From Boesenbergia rotunda (Eukaryota > Streptophyta > Magnoliopsida > Zingiberales > Zingiberaceae): 64,000 nucleotides of DNA. A model generated the notes under the pieces. That model saw only the letters and a list, made by a program, of their open reading frames with translations. It made no database searches and was not told the DNA's origin. The position numbers and the translations under genes are program-made. This document shows positions 14,801 to 26,339 of the stretch, piece after piece. Numbering within the stretch: position 1 is the first letter of the stretch; every line of letters begins with the position of its first letter. Location of the stretch: contig JAGFNQ010000189.1 of NCBI GenBank assembly GCA_024364735.1, positions 310,001 through 374,000 on the forward strand, written 5' to 3'.

Positions 14801-17800
14801 AAAATCAAACCTTAAATGAAGCAAAGGATGCAGCATGTGCTTCAAGAGCCTGACTACGCTGTTGATCAACAGAAAAGAGCTGCATATTGCCTTTCACCAG
14901 CTGTGGTCTCTGTAACCAATATTCCGTTGTTTTCAACAAATAAGCAAAGTGCATTGCTAAAAAAAAATTTTTTATAAAAAACACTAACAAACCACAGAGA
15001 AGATAATGTAATAAAGGACAGGAAATAGTCAAGAGAATAGGAATTCAAAAAAATCATAAAAGATAATGATAAAGGTCAATTCCACATCATATCAGAAGAG
15101 AGCAAGTGTTGCCAAAAGTTCAGAGAATCTGGGGGGGACTGGAAGGTAGATATCAAGGGTAAACATCAAGCTATTTTTCTCTTTGAACAAACAAAGTTGA
15201 TTGTTACTTTATGAATCTCCAATATGTATAATTTCCATGCCTCAAAGCTCCAACCTAAAACTAGTCTCTAATAAGATCCTTAAGGTCAACCCCCATAGTA
15301 GTTAATCTAGTCAGATTAAGTAAACAAACAAATATCATCCAATGAAGGTAGCATCAATTATGTGGAGACTGGAAGCAGCAATAAGCCCCCATGAGAGAGT
15401 ATGTTTATATTCCAAAATTTTGTACTAAAAAGCAAATTGCATAAATTGACAAATATTTGTGATCTACTATAGGGCAGTGGGCGTGTTTGAGGATAATTTG
15501 AATTATCTAGGTGACTATGTGTCCAGGGGTTGATTCTCAATGTAATAAATTCGATTTGAATCTGTTAAGTCTTGGTTAGGTGTGGAGTATAGTCACGTTC
15601 AGAGGGAGTCAAGTAGGAATTGTGAAGCTACCCCCAAACTAAATTTATCTTTTTGGGATAAATTAAGTCAGGATGTAATTTCATTTCAGTATTAGTGGGT
15701 TTACAAGTGCATTATGTTCTAGGATGTATTGGGCTCAATTTGGACTCAATTGGAATGAGTTAGGGCTCAACTAGATTAGATGATTTGGGTCTGATTAGTT
15801 GCATTCTTGGATTCAGATAATCTAGGGGTTTCCGAATTAATTATATGCATGAGGAGTATAACCCTCTTCCTATTTCCTTTGTGCACTAAAACCCTATTGA
15901 CAAAGATTCTTTGACATAGTTACATCCTACGTAGTTTCACTTTTTGCCATGAGAAATCAAAATCATCTGCAAATTCCCTTAAAAGATGAAATACTAACTT
16001 GTAGCTTCAGAAAATGCCAGTGCACTCCTATTTCCCATGTTTTCCAAGGGCATTCTTATTTCCCTATGTTTTCTAAGTGAACTCCTATTTCCCCACGTTC
16101 TCAAACTGATTATTGTTTATATCCTGTTTCACAGACGATTAAACAGGATAGATGTTTATCAACACGACATGGGTTCAATTTTAGTGCTTCGAAGTGCAAC
16201 AAAGAAATTCACACATAGACGCAAGTGTGCACATGCACACACATGCAAAATCAAGGTAACAAAAAAGGGGAGCCTTGGCGCAATGGTAAATTTGCCGCCT
16301 TGTGACCAAAAGGTCACGGGTTCGAGTCCTGGAAACGGCCTCTTACAAAGTAGGGTAAGGCTGCGTACAATAGACCTTTCCCTGGAACCCCGCATTGCGG
16401 GAACTTCATGCACCAGGTTGCCCTTTTTTGATTTATTTTACCACTAATAGATTACTATCATAAAGTCTACTTACAAGATGGGAAATTTCATAAACCACAT
16501 GAGCAACATAGGTGAAGGAAAGAAAGAGTACCTCTGGAGCACCAGGTGCAATTCCAATAAGAACTAGCCATTTCTCTGATGGGTCACATCTATAGTTAAT
16601 TATCTGATTGTTTGTCAAATTAGCTGCCCTATCAAACATCTTAACAGGCTCCGATTCACCTGCAATGCATTGATGTTGATAGCACAAATCACTCCTGCAT
16701 GAACTAACGGTACAACTTGTAGGTTATTACTAGAAGAACTAACTAATGGACAACCTTCTATTGACCAATGATAGACAGAAGTTTGAGTAACCACGCCCAG
16801 CATCTTTGGGGTGATCCACTTCCAAAATACAACCTGAAAAAGTATTTCAGCTTAGATAGGTATTATAATCGGGCACCAGAACCTGGAAAAATAATCCCAC
16901 TACTTGAGAGGGAAAAAAACATTATATCCATCAACATGTATACCTGTTCAGGCATCTGATGAGATTTGATTTTAGTCTTTGCCTCAATGTTGAACACCTG
17001 CAAGTGATCCTGAGTGGTTCCAGGGATTTGAGCTGCAAGTTTAATAGATTACAGGTTGTTCATTAATAGCAATAAAAAGGCATACTTGCAAGGATCAAAA
17101 TCTTGTAAAATATTCACAATCTTCGAAGACAACCATGTGACTTCCGTTTTGAAAAGTTAATTATGCAGAAATTGATTTCCATGTTTCTAAAGTATAATTT
17201 TTAAATTAGAAACATCCAGTTCCTACCAAGTAAACGAGAAATTTAACAAATAAACTTGCTTTAAAACTATTCTGCTGGTATTAGCCCAGATGATAGATCG
17301 GTACAAGATGACTAGTTAAAGAATAGAAAGCCAATAATGATCATCAAATGTGAATATCAAAAAAACATATAACAAAAAGTTCATGTTTTATTCTTAAACC
17401 CGATATCAGAGGAATTGTTCATAGTTATTTTGATGGGGGAAAAAAAAGCTAAACAAAACAAGGGAAATTTTCATGTTTCATGTTGATTTCATGCCACTAG
17501 ATATGAATAACTAGAGCCATTGATTTGGCCCTATGGGTTCACACAGTTGGCACTTGCATGGGTGGTTGCTCCAATAGGTCTTGGGTCAATTCCCAAGAGG
17601 GTGAAAAATGTCTCGTTGGGTGTTTGACCTCCCCATAGAAAGAGCAGCTTTGCTAGGGCAAAATGCCCCCCGTGATTTATCTACCTGTATCTAGCCGCGT
17701 TGGGGTGAGCGTTATCACCTTTTGGTCCAACTAGAGCCATTAATTTCCAAAAAAAATATATAATATATGACAGAAACATTTTTAAATGAAAAAAGTACAA

Positions 17801-19182
17801 ATCCATTAAATGAGCTTAGAAAGAGAAAGAACAATTATTCCTAAATTGTATAAGGTTAACATCGATAAATTCCTTTAACTTCTTGTAATCACCTAGGTGA
17901 GCTAATGTTTGTCTTTGAAACAAATAAAGATAAGTTGGCCAACCGATAAGTGTTGTGTGCAAGTAGTTGGTCTACAAACTATTGTGTTGATTTTCAGAAT
18001 TAGATAAGCTTCATTTCTTTTCTGACATCATAATAAACTCATAAAATGAAGAAAACATGCAATGCCCTTTTAGTATAGGAAACTCCAAAATAAGTGCTTA
18101 TTCAAACAAAAAAAAATCAGAAATAAGGTGAATTGAATGGGTAATAGCAAGGAAAACAGGACCTGGGGGATCCTTCTCTAGAAAGTTACAAATAGAAAAC
18201 ACAATAGCATTTCTTGACTCAGTAAATTCTCAACTTTAGTAAGGGACTCGCTATCAGGTTATGCATGCAAATACAATTTTTCTGCTAGAAATTAACATTT
18301 TCATGGTAGACCAGAATCTGATGACAAATTTGAAGAATCAGCCAATATTGTACATGATAACATATTAATAGGTAATTGCCTAAAATAAGATAAAATATCA
18401 ACTAGATAAAGCAAAATTGGAACTGAAAGTCCGTTAAACTCTCAACAAGATTAAACCAATAGAGAAAATAATAAATAGAATTTGTGACAGCTTAAAGCAG
18501 AGTCTAAAATTCTCTCATTCCTCAATTGTTTGTACAATAATGCAAACTGTTTGGACTATAGATCCAGCATCCTAGTCAATGATGCATGGAAATGGAAACT
18601 AGCTTACCAAGGAAGCACATCAACCGACCTAAAACTATACCAAAGTAGATCACTAATGGAATGACAATCGAGTATAATTTTTCAGCTTACACAGATACCT
18701 TTGAGAGCAAGGATCCTGCTGTTGGGATTCATCAGAGCAGAGTCTGCAGTGATCGGCCTCCTCAAAGGCTGCATCGGCATGTTCATGTCAACAATTACTA
18801 CGCTATTCTGCGGAGAGGTCTCCCTTACGCAAATGTACTTATCCGATTCCATTGTGACATGCGTGAACGTGATGAATTGAGGATTGATCCCGATGCTCGG
18901 AAGCTGAAGATCACAGCAAGAATCATAATATCAAGAAAGGCACGTCTTCATGCGCATTGGAAATGAATAACGCCAATTTTTTATAGCAATTTCATCAGAT
19001 CAACATATAACACAACAGATCCAAAACAAATCTAAGCTATCCTCCCCGAATTCAACTCAGACGCCATTTTAGGAACCAAAATCCAATACAGGAATAAGTG
19101 AAAACGAAAACGACAAGGAAGAAAACAGAAGACTCACCGTCAAGACCTCCTGCATCACGATGGGTGCGTTGGCTGCGGCCAT
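5804..19182 (-). CDS. CHC: Clathrin heavy chain
   Basis: Forms the triskelion leg of clathrin coats for endocytosis and trans-Golgi traffic. I traced 30 coding exons. Exon 1 (19138-19182) starts MAAANAPIVMQEVLT; exon 24 (8113-9115) is the longest; exon 30 (5804-5965) ends MPPFGMPAMGSY and a TGA stop. Other edges from the 5' end include 18699-18903, 16944-17032, 16755-16833, 16532-16659, 14811-14909, 14574-14682, 13907-13986, 13595-13822, 13398-13463, 12337-12453, 11916-12113, 10727-10861, 9833-10085, 9200-9478, 7531-8016, 7211-7381, 6953-7138, 6253-6375 and 6054-6164. The joined length fits 1,705 residues, the known plant length. The N-terminal beta-propeller, the helical repeats, and the C-terminal trimerization region and Pro/Met-rich tail are all continuous, with no frame break. 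Introns between exons 1 and 6 are long and carry two SINEs. A TATA-like box lies about 175 bp upstream of the ATG. Confidence 0.97.
6638..6992 (-). repeat. Tandem duplication in a clathrin intron including a copy of an exon end
   Basis: Copies at about 6638-6808 and 6815-6992 share GCAAAAGAATGTTTCCTTAA, CTTAAACAATTTCTCTCAGA and CACCTGTTCGATAAAATAAA. In the second copy the last motif is the true 3' end and splice donor of the exon at 6953-7138. In the first copy it is a duplicated exon end of about 36 bp, still open in the clathrin frame, followed by a GT donor but with no matching acceptor. It is best read as a non-functional cryptic donor. Confidence 0.85.
12454..13397 (-). other. Clathrin intron, AT-rich
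   Basis: Intron between the exons at 13398-13463 and 12337-12453. It is AT-rich with poly(A) tracts. No coding sequence or recognisable repeat is visible. Confidence 0.6.
13987..14573 (-). other. Clathrin intron, AT-rich
   Basis: Intron between the exons at 14574-14682 and 13907-13986. No open reading frame or repeat element is recognisable in it. Confidence 0.55.
14910..16531 (-). other. Long clathrin intron between exons 5 and 6
   Basis: Apart from the Au SINE at its upstream end I see only AT-rich sequence. There is a run of seven G near 15131. A stretch at about 15470-15900 reads like old repeat sequence but carries no boundary I can support. Confidence 0.6.
16267..16432 (+). mobile_element. 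Au-type SINE in a clathrin intron
   Basis: The sequence starts GGGGAGCCTTGGCGCAATGG (tRNA-like A box), has the B box GGTTCGAGTCC, then AGGGTAAGGCTGCGTACAAT and a 3' end CACCAGGTTGCCCTTTTTT. This order matches the plant Au SINE from memory. It lies on the strand opposite to the clathrin gene, in the intron between exons 5 and 6 (14910-16531). Target duplications are not obvious. Confidence 0.9.
17509..17746 (+). mobile_element. SINE-like insertion with an 18-bp target duplication
   Basis: An element of about 200 bp (17527-17728) is bounded by AACTAGAGCCATTGATTT (17509-17526) and AACTAGAGCCATTAATTT (17729-17746), which differ at one base. Inside are TTGGCACTTGCATGGGTGG, an A-box-like stretch, and GGTCTTGGGTCAATTCCC, a B-box-like stretch, which suggests a tRNA-derived head. 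It ends in TCACCTTTTGGTCC without a poly(A). It sits in clathrin intron 2. I cannot name the family. Confidence 0.8.
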
Positions 19183-19356
19183 AGCAGCTGGATCTGGGAT
19201 CCGCTAGACTCCGGCGGCCCGGGAAGGGAGACAATGGATCTAAAAGCTAGTGCTTAGATCTGGTCGAGTCGTACCCTACAATCGAAAAAGGAGACGAAGC
19301 GAGAAACGAAGACGAAGTAACACGACACAAACAGTGGCAAAAAGATCTCCGGCCGA

Positions 19357-19367
19357 TATTATATAAA
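19357..19367 (-). promoter_or_regulatory. TATA-like box of the clathrin heavy chain gene
   Basis: The minus strand reads TTTATATAATA here, about 175 bp upstream of the clathrin ATG, followed by a purine/pyrimidine-biased leader. Position and sequence fit a core promoter; this is inference without transcript data. Confidence 0.5.
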
Positions 19368-19937
19368 CCGGAAACATTTCAGACCGACATATAGGTGCAA
19401 ATCGGGAAACGTGTGACGGTGTCACTTTTGCACATTTGCCCTGAAAACTTGTAGAATTGCGCATTGGAGCCATGTGATTTTCCAGACCGAACAAGCTGGC
19501 CCGTACGTAAGACACAAGGCAAGTGGACATTTATGCAACACTTCACTACAGTCTAGGACTAGATTGATCGTTTTACTGAACAATTGAATGGTGTCTATTT
19601 TATCTGTTTTTTACAATTAAAAATGAATTTAAAATATTAACTATTTAGATGGACGTCAATAAATAGTTCTCAAAAATTATATCATTTTAATATATATTTA
19701 AATTTTAAATCCTAAACCCTTCCGCTTTGAGTCAACGTATATGGTTTTGCGACTTGGACCGCAATCCACCAATCACGTCGCTTCTCCATGCCGCGTTTCC
19801 CTAGCACCCTTTCGTACGCATGACTTCGCTGCGCCAGAACAGCAAACAGGGAGAGCTGAATCGGAATGGCGAATGAGAGGAGGGGCAAGCTTGGGATTGA
19901 CTATCCTCGTAGACCCTGTCGGAGTTTGGAGGCTTCC

Positions 19938-19944
19938 TTATAAG
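19938..19944 (+). promoter_or_regulatory. TATA-like box of the U-box gene
   Basis: TTATAAG lies about 50 bp upstream of the ATG at 19991, which would give a very short leader. It is plausible by sequence and spacing only. Confidence 0.35.
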
Positions 19945-19990
19945 ACGACATGTTGTCGTCATACTTTTCACCCGGTCCTGCGTCTAGTCG

Positions 19991-22900
19991 ATGACGTCAC
20001 GCGGCGGAGCGGCGGCGCTCGAGTCCATTGCCCTCTTCCTCGCCGAGATATGCGTCGGCGGAGAGGAAAACCGCTGGGACCCCGCGCGCCGATTCATGGA
20101 CTTCGCCCGGCGACTCGAGTGCATCGTCCACCGCCTCGCGCGCGCGCCTGAGTTGCTGTCCTCCCCGGCCGTCCGCACCGCTCTGGGGGGCGTCGCAGCT
20201 GATCTCGACGCTGCGCGTCCCACTATATCTGTTTACCGTGCCCGGTGTCCAATTTACATCCTGATCCATTGCGTCCCCTCTTCGACGTCCTGAGCAGCCG
20301 CGCGACCTCCATCGCCGCCTGGCTTGCCCTCCTCGATGCTCCGCTATCCACTCTCCCTGACCTCCGCAAAAAGGTTTCAGACCTCTCACGGGACATGAAC
20401 CAGCCACATCACAAGGTGTCATTCTCTCCTTAATGTATCCAACAAACCGATCGGCTACTTCCCCTGACGGCAAAATGTGATTTTGATTCAGGTCACAGAG
20501 ACCGAGGAGAGGGTTTATGTAGGCCTCCAAAGGGTTGCGGCGGATGCGAAGCAGAGCTCCAAGGCGGCGCCGAGTGCTACTGTCATGGACCTCGCCCGCG
20601 CGCTCGGGATTGATCCGACCGATCACACGAAGCTAGGAGAGCAAATCAAACTTCTCAAGGCGGATCTGTCCGGCCTGAGCTCGGTGGCAGAGCGGCGGAT
20701 CTTGGTCTCCCTTGAGAAGACGCTTCATGACTGGTCGAGGGAGCCCTGCCTTGCCGGCGGTTTGGTCGTTAATAGCTTCGAGGAAGAAGCGCAGATTTCG
20801 CCCTTCAATAACTTCCTTTGCCCTCTGACGAAGGAGGTGATGAAGGATCCAGTAGTCATAGAGTCTTCCCATACGTACGAGCGTGCCGCAATCCGTCACT
20901 GGCTCGACCGCTGCTCGGAAGATGAGCGTGATCCAACATGTCCTGTCACCGGGCTGACACTACAGTCGCTAGAGATGAAGCCGAACATTGGTCTGTCTGG
21001 GGCGATCGAGGAGTGGGTTAACCGGAATGTGGAAATCCAGATTAAATTAGCGTTGCAGTATCTTGGAGAAGAAACTTCATGCGCTGTCGAGCGCATAGAG
21101 ATGGTGCTGGATAACGTATATAGGATCTCTGAGGAGCACCCTGCATACCGATATAAGGTGAGGAATTCTGGCATCGTCAATCTACTGGTGAGGCAGTTGA
21201 AGGACCAGTCAAGTAAGATTGGCTCAGAGTTGAGGGGGAAAGCACTGATGGTGATGCTTAGCATGGTGAAAGATGGTGAAAGTAAGGTACTCCTGATGAT
21301 ACACCTTTGTTTTACAAATTATCAGGTCTGGCTATTGCTATACTAACATATGATCTTATTTCTAGGCTAATAAAGGGATGCATAACTGTTACACACTAGT
21401 TGTTTATCAATATGGAAACGCTAGCACTAGGGTTCTTCTTTGTTCGACCGTGAATTCTGTCCATAGTCATATTCACTTCATGTTCCTCATATGAGGAATG
21501 ATTCCTCAATTACATCATCCTCCATTATGGAAAAAGGCTGTGAGACAAAAGCAGGGTTGTAAAGGAGCTGAGCTTAGCTTGAATAGATAAAACTTATGAA
21601 CATTATTGAGTCAAACTCACTAATGTTCAAAATTATATATCTATCTATATATATTCTGTTCAAACAAACACAAATAGCTCTTGTCGAGTTGAGTATCAAT
21701 TTTGTTCTTGAATATTATATTGATATGCTACCCTAGCCAAAGTGACAGGGTTTATGAAAGTGCCTGCCTGATTTATCATCGAACCTCTATGGTTTTACAT
21801 TACAATTCCATGTTGTCCTTTTATTCAGCAAATGGGTAAATGAATATGGCAAAGCTAAGAAAGCAGGAGTATCTTTGTCATGTTGAAACTCTATTAATTA
21901 CTCTCTCTTCCTAACTGTACAATATTAAATGTTTGCATGATTTCCAAATGATTATTCTTTCTAATAGTGTGTTTGCACTTCATAATTATGTTCAGATAAA
22001 ATATCCGTAGTTTTTTGTGATGTTCATGCTGTGAGTTGTTTGATTATTCTATCTTTGGTTTCATCTTTATTTTGCTGAATTTCTTCCTAGTCATGATAGC
22101 ATGATTAACATGGGGACATACTGTGTAGCAAATCATGCTTGAAGAGGGTATAATTAAACTGGTAATTCGTAGCCTCACTGGGCGGTCAGAAATGGAAAAG
22201 GAGTACGCTTTGAAGCTATTGCTTGAATTCTCTAATGAACTTGATTGTTGCACCAAAATAGCACTGGAGAAAGGGGCTTTAGTTCTTCTGTCAAGTATAG
22301 CTGAAAATCCAGATTACCCCACATTATCAAATTTGGCTGAAGAAGTACTAGCAAACCTTGAAAAAGTTGAGGACAATGTTCAGCATTTAGCTATGGCTGG
22401 AAGATTTCAACCATTAGTGATCTAGATTGTGCAGTGGTATGAATCCAACTATTCTACTATTTGATTTGGGTTTATGCAGCTGAAATTATAAACTCTCTCC
22501 AATATATGTGATCGTATGTTACTTCTGTATTATGAGATTACAAAAGGGAGATAGGATCCTGAATGTGCCATTTTTTTCTCAAACTATCGAGGAGTTCAGA
22601 TAGCTACTATAGCAAACTTGTATTAATAATTTTGTTTCTTTCGAATAACAATTTTTCTTTCTTTTTTAGGGGCCGAAGATATTAGACTGGAGACGGCAAC
22701 TCTCCTTGGAAGAATGAGTTTAACAAACATCGGCAAAGATTACATTACTAGACAAGGAGGTCAAATCCTGGTAGATATGCTCTCGTGCAGTCAAGAGCAG
22801 AAGAAATCTAGTTTGCATGCCTTGGTTAACTTGTCAACACTGGATGAAAGTGCTGCTATACTAGTAGATTTTGGCATTCTTCCAGCACTTACAAATATCC

Positions 22901-24440
22901 TTTTTTCAAAGCAGCAAGATTTTTGTCCTGAGACCAAGGAAATGGCAGCGTCGACTATCGCTAACATTGTCTCCAAATCTGGACACTGGGAATTTTCTTT
23001 CGCTGACAAAGAAAGACATCATATGCAATCAGAATTCATAATGCATAAACTGCTGGATCTTCTGCCTACTTCATCTTGTAGATGCCAAGCTGCTATTCTA
23101 CATATTCTTTGCGGAATTGTTTCTTCCCCTCGAGCATCAGGTGAGCTTTGTAGAGTTAGACTGCCTTCATATCTAATACTTTGGGATCATATTGGTGGTC
23201 AGAATACAATCATTACAAATCATTTTCAGCTTTCTTTGCTCTTTTATAAAATCTGAAATTTCGTAGGTAAATTCATGTTCTGGTTATTTCAAATATATTA
23301 TTATTTACTTATGTTGATGCAGATACATCAGCTTCTTGCATTAATAGCAGTGATGGAATTAAATCTTTAGTAGATTATGTTGAACACCCAGAGATTAAGC
23401 ACAGAGTATATTCTTGTAGACTTCTAAGTTTGTTATCCGAAAAGCTGGGGCATGCATTTTCGGAAGAATTCAGAGCTCATGTCAAGATTGTCTCATTGAG
23501 GATAAAATTGTTAGATGCTGATAGCTCTCTCGAGGAGACATGCGAAATTGCATGCCTGCTTGCTAACCTTTCCTTCTCAGATGATGAAGTCAAGACAATC
23601 CTTGGATATGATCTTCTGGCATGGACAATTGCTAAACTCAAAGAGCAACAATCAAACTCTTCAGGAAGGAATTCCAGAAAAGGCAGAAGAATTGTGTATG
23701 GACTTCTCGGCCTTCTATTACATTACGCGAGGAGTTCTGACCTGGAGATAATTGCCATAGTTCAGAAAAATCAGATCATGAGCATCTTCCTAGAACAACT
23801 GAGCAGGCAGTCGCATAGCAGATGGAAGCAGCAAGCTGCTCTTGGTCTGAAGTACCTTTCCGAGTCCATAAGAGCCTCAGTTGCTACTGACCTTTTGGAA
23901 CCTCAACTACAGCATGGGCTTTGTTCTCCCTTCATTTTACTATTCGGAAGAAGAACAATGGCTCCTATCTTATGCCCGCTACACGAAGCTCCATGCGACA
24001 AATGCAACTCCTTTTGTTTACTAAAAGGAAATGCAATCCAGCCACTGGTTGATCTCATGGGCGAGGATAATATGGATGTTCAGTTAGCTGCAGTGGAAGC
24101 ACTTTCCACAGTTCTTCTAGATGTTCAAAGCATTAAGAATGCGAAAGAGGAGCTAGAACAGCTTGGAGTCTTTGATGCCACGATACATTTGTTCAAAGAG
24201 GTGCGACCAGGAAAACTCCAAGAACATGTTACACTGTTATTGGAAAAGTTTTTGCAAGTCGAGACGATTGGCATGGACTATTCAAATGATCAAGGTCTTG
24301 TGATGGCACTGATTGGAGCTATGAAGCATGGGAACGCTAACACCAAGCGATATGCTCAAGATGCTTTGGCCAATTTGAGAGTTCTATCTGGTGGGATCAA
24401 GGTGAGTTCTAATCAAGGGAAAAGGAGAAACAGATCATAA
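19991..24440 (+). CDS. U-box/ARM-repeat E3 ubiquitin ligase, PUB43/PUB44 type, with two frame lesions
   Basis: Predicted exons are 19991-20415, 20492-21286, 22129-22436, 22670-23140 and 23323-24440, about 1,038 residues if the frame is read through. The N-terminal helical region starts MTSRGGAAALESIALFLAEI. The U-box (about 20806-21030) has FLCPLTKEVMKDPVV and CPVTGLTL. ARM-like repeats fill the rest. Such proteins ubiquitinate substrates, and SAUL1/PUB44 relatives control senescence and immunity. Two breaks are visible: one base appears to be missing near 20271, where IHC should continue into RPLFDVLSS, and one extra base near 22419-22422 puts an in-frame TAG after FQPLV. Frame is otherwise conserved everywhere and all splice sites are canonical. 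Either this is a young pseudogene or the assembly has two single-base errors; I cannot decide which. Confidence 0.85.
21287..22128 (+). other. Intron 2 of the U-box gene
   Basis: AT-rich intron starting GTACTC and ending TGTGTAG. I see no coding sequence and no clear repeat. Confidence 0.6.
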
Positions 24441-24977
24441 GTAGACCTTTAGCAACTTTTTGAGCTGAGGTGAAGAAGCTTGAGGCTTAGAGATTTGTTG
24501 AACTGCTTCCTTGAAGGTGTTCTGCCAATTCTTTGAAGATTTATATCAGTTGAAAAATAGTTAATTTAAAAATATTATCATTTTAATTATTAATTTTTTT
24601 GCCATGATTTTATAGTTTTGAAGATGCGCTCCGTTTCGGTCGATGAGTCGCGCTCGCAACGCACCTTCCTTCCCGGCATCCAGATCTGTTCCAACTTCCG
24701 AGTCAAGGCGCCACCGACGGCGAATATGATATTCCTGCGTCCATTGCTTGTTTAACCTGCCCCACCGCATCTTCACCAATCACGTTGCCCAAACGACGTG
24801 GTTTCTTCCAATCGCTGGAGCGCTTCAAAACCGTTAGCCGGCCTCAACGCCGCCCGCTGGTCTATAATATTCCTCGCACCCCCATCGTTTCCGCCGATTG
24901 AGCTGCTGTTAGTATTATCCACATCGCCGCCTCCGGTCGCCGCCGAGTCGCCGGCTGAGACTTCGACTTCTGTCGCC
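24441..24977 (+). other. Spacer between the U-box gene and the seven-TM gene
   Basis: Holds the U-box 3' UTR and the promoter and leader of the next gene. An open frame runs from 24798 into the next coding region, but the added 60 residues look like translated leader. TATAATATTC at about 24863 is a possible core promoter element. Confidence 0.5.
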
Positions 24978-26339
24978 ATGGATAGAGCTACCTGTCGTAT
25001 TCCTCTCCTCATCTCCCTCATCCTTGCTCTGATTTTGCCTTCCATGGCGGAGATCAAGACCCTAGAGATCTCGGATGATTCTCGGTCGATTATCCTGTTT
25101 GAGAAGTTCGGATTCGGTCTAAAGGGCACCGTCAACATCAATATATCGGGCGTCTCTGTCGCCTCCCCTTCCTCCGCCGTCGCCGTTGACCCGTCGTACT
25201 TGGGATTCTTCCTCATCTCCGACGAGAGCCTCGTCCAGGCCGCCTACGACACGCAGCAGAATCCTGACTCTAACTCCTACCCCGATTGCATCCTGATGAG
25301 CCCTTACGTTGATCTCCTCTTCAACTTTGTGAAGCTTTCCCCACCGCCTCCCGGCGGTGCTTACAACGACTCCTTCAACGTCCCCCGTCCCCCCCATCTC
25401 TCCCGTCCCGACGAATACAGCCTCTACTTCGCCAATTGCAACCCCGGCTCCGCTGTCACGATGAAGATCCACACGGAGATGTACAACACCCGTCCCGACA
25501 ACACCCGAGACTACCTGTCGGTTGGCCAGTCCCCGGTGCCATCGATCTACACTTTCTTCGCAGTCGCCTACGCTGCCTTCCTGGCCGTATGGATCTACCT
25601 CACTCTGTTCCAGAATCGGCTCTCCTCCCATCAGATCCACCACTTGATGGCCGGGCTACTTCTCTCCAAGGCTCTCTACCTCGTATTCGCCGCCGAGGAC
25701 CAGCACTACATCCGGAAGACCGGCACCCCTCATGGATGGGACGTCCCTTTCTACATCTTCCAGGTCCTCAAAGGCGTCCTCTTGTTCACGGTCATCGTCC
25801 TCATAGGCACCGGCTGGTCCTTCCTCAAGCCCTTCCTGCAGGAGCGCGAGAAGAAGGTTATCATGATCGTGATCCCGCTCCAGATCGTTGCTAACATCGC
25901 GTCCGTTGTGATCGGCGAGACTGGGCCGTTCATCAAGGACTGGGTCACCTGGAACCAGGTTTTCCTCCTCATCGATATCATCTGCTGCTGTGCCGTTCTG
26001 TTCCCCATCATCTGGTCCATAAGATCTCTGCGAGAGACGTCCAAGACTGACGGGAAGGCCGCGAGGAACCTCATGAAGCTCACTTTATTCCGGCAATTCT
26101 ACATTGTCGTGATTGGATACCTTTACTTCACCAGGATCGTTGTCTTTGCTTTGAAGACGATCGCGTCCTACAAATACCGGTGGGTGAGCGTGGCTGCTGA
26201 GGAGACCGTGGGCCTTATTTTCTATTTATTCATGTTCTACATGTTCCGGCCGGTGGAGAGAAATCAGTACTTTGCGATCGACGATGAAGAGGAAGAAGCT
26301 GCAGAATTAGCTCTTCGCGAGGAAGAATTCGAACTCTGA
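24978..26339 (+). CDS. CAND7: Seven-TM protein, GPR107/CAND6-CAND7 (lung seven-transmembrane/GOST) family
   Basis: Intronless, 453 residues from the ATG at 24978 (context GCCATGG). I prefer this start over the in-frame ATG at 24798 because a hydrophobic signal peptide begins here (MDRATCRIPLLISLILALIL). A lumenal domain of about 165 residues follows, with PDCILMSPYVDLLFNF typical of the family. Seven hydrophobic helices lie at about residues 190-423, ending FYLFMFYMFRPVERNQYFAI. The C-terminus is acidic. In animals and plants GOST proteins sit in Golgi/endosomal membranes and have been linked to trafficking and candidate G-protein coupling; the exact role here is inferred. GC content is clearly higher than in the flanks, as in many monocot genes. 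CAND6 versus CAND7 cannot be settled by eye. Confidence 0.9.
   Translation: MDRATCRIPLLISLILALILPSMAEIKTLEISDDSRSIILFEKFGFGLKGTVNINISGVSVASPSSAVAVDPSYLGFFLISDESLVQAAYDTQQNPDSNSYPDCILMSPYVDLLFNFVKLSPPPPGGAYNDSFNVPRPPHLSRPDEYSLYFANCNPGSAVTMKIHTEMYNTRPDNTRDYLSVGQSPVPSIYTFFAVAYAAFLAVWIYLTLFQNRLSSHQIHHLMAGLLLSKALYLVFAAEDQHYIRKTGTPHGWDVPFYIFQVLKGVLLFTVIVLIGTGWSFLKPFLQEREKKVIMIVIPLQIVANIASVVIGETGPFIKDWVTWNQVFLLIDIICCCAVLFPIIWSIRSLRETSKTDGKAARNLMKLTLFRQFYIVVIGYLYFTRIVVFALKTIASYKYRWVSVAAEETVGLIFYLFMFYMFRPVERNQYFAIDDEEEEAAELALREEEFEL

Larger units (their letters stand above)
19183..19990. promoter_or_regulatory. Divergent promoter spacer between the clathrin and U-box genes
   Basis: The two start codons face away from each other across 808 bp, so both promoters must lie here unless an upstream non-coding exon exists. 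Each end has its own TATA-like box (listed separately). The middle (19,560-19,720) is AT-rich. Confidence 0.6.

Noticed and set aside
16267..16345. Possible tRNA gene
   Set aside because: A and B boxes belong to the Au SINE; stems do not pair and the SINE body follows.
24798..24977. 60-residue N-terminal extension of the seven-TM protein
   Set aside because: The ATG at 24,978 has better context and is followed by a signal peptide; the extension looks like translated leader.
25119..25643. 174-codon minus-strand frame
   Set aside because: Antisense shadow of the GC-rich seven-TM coding region.
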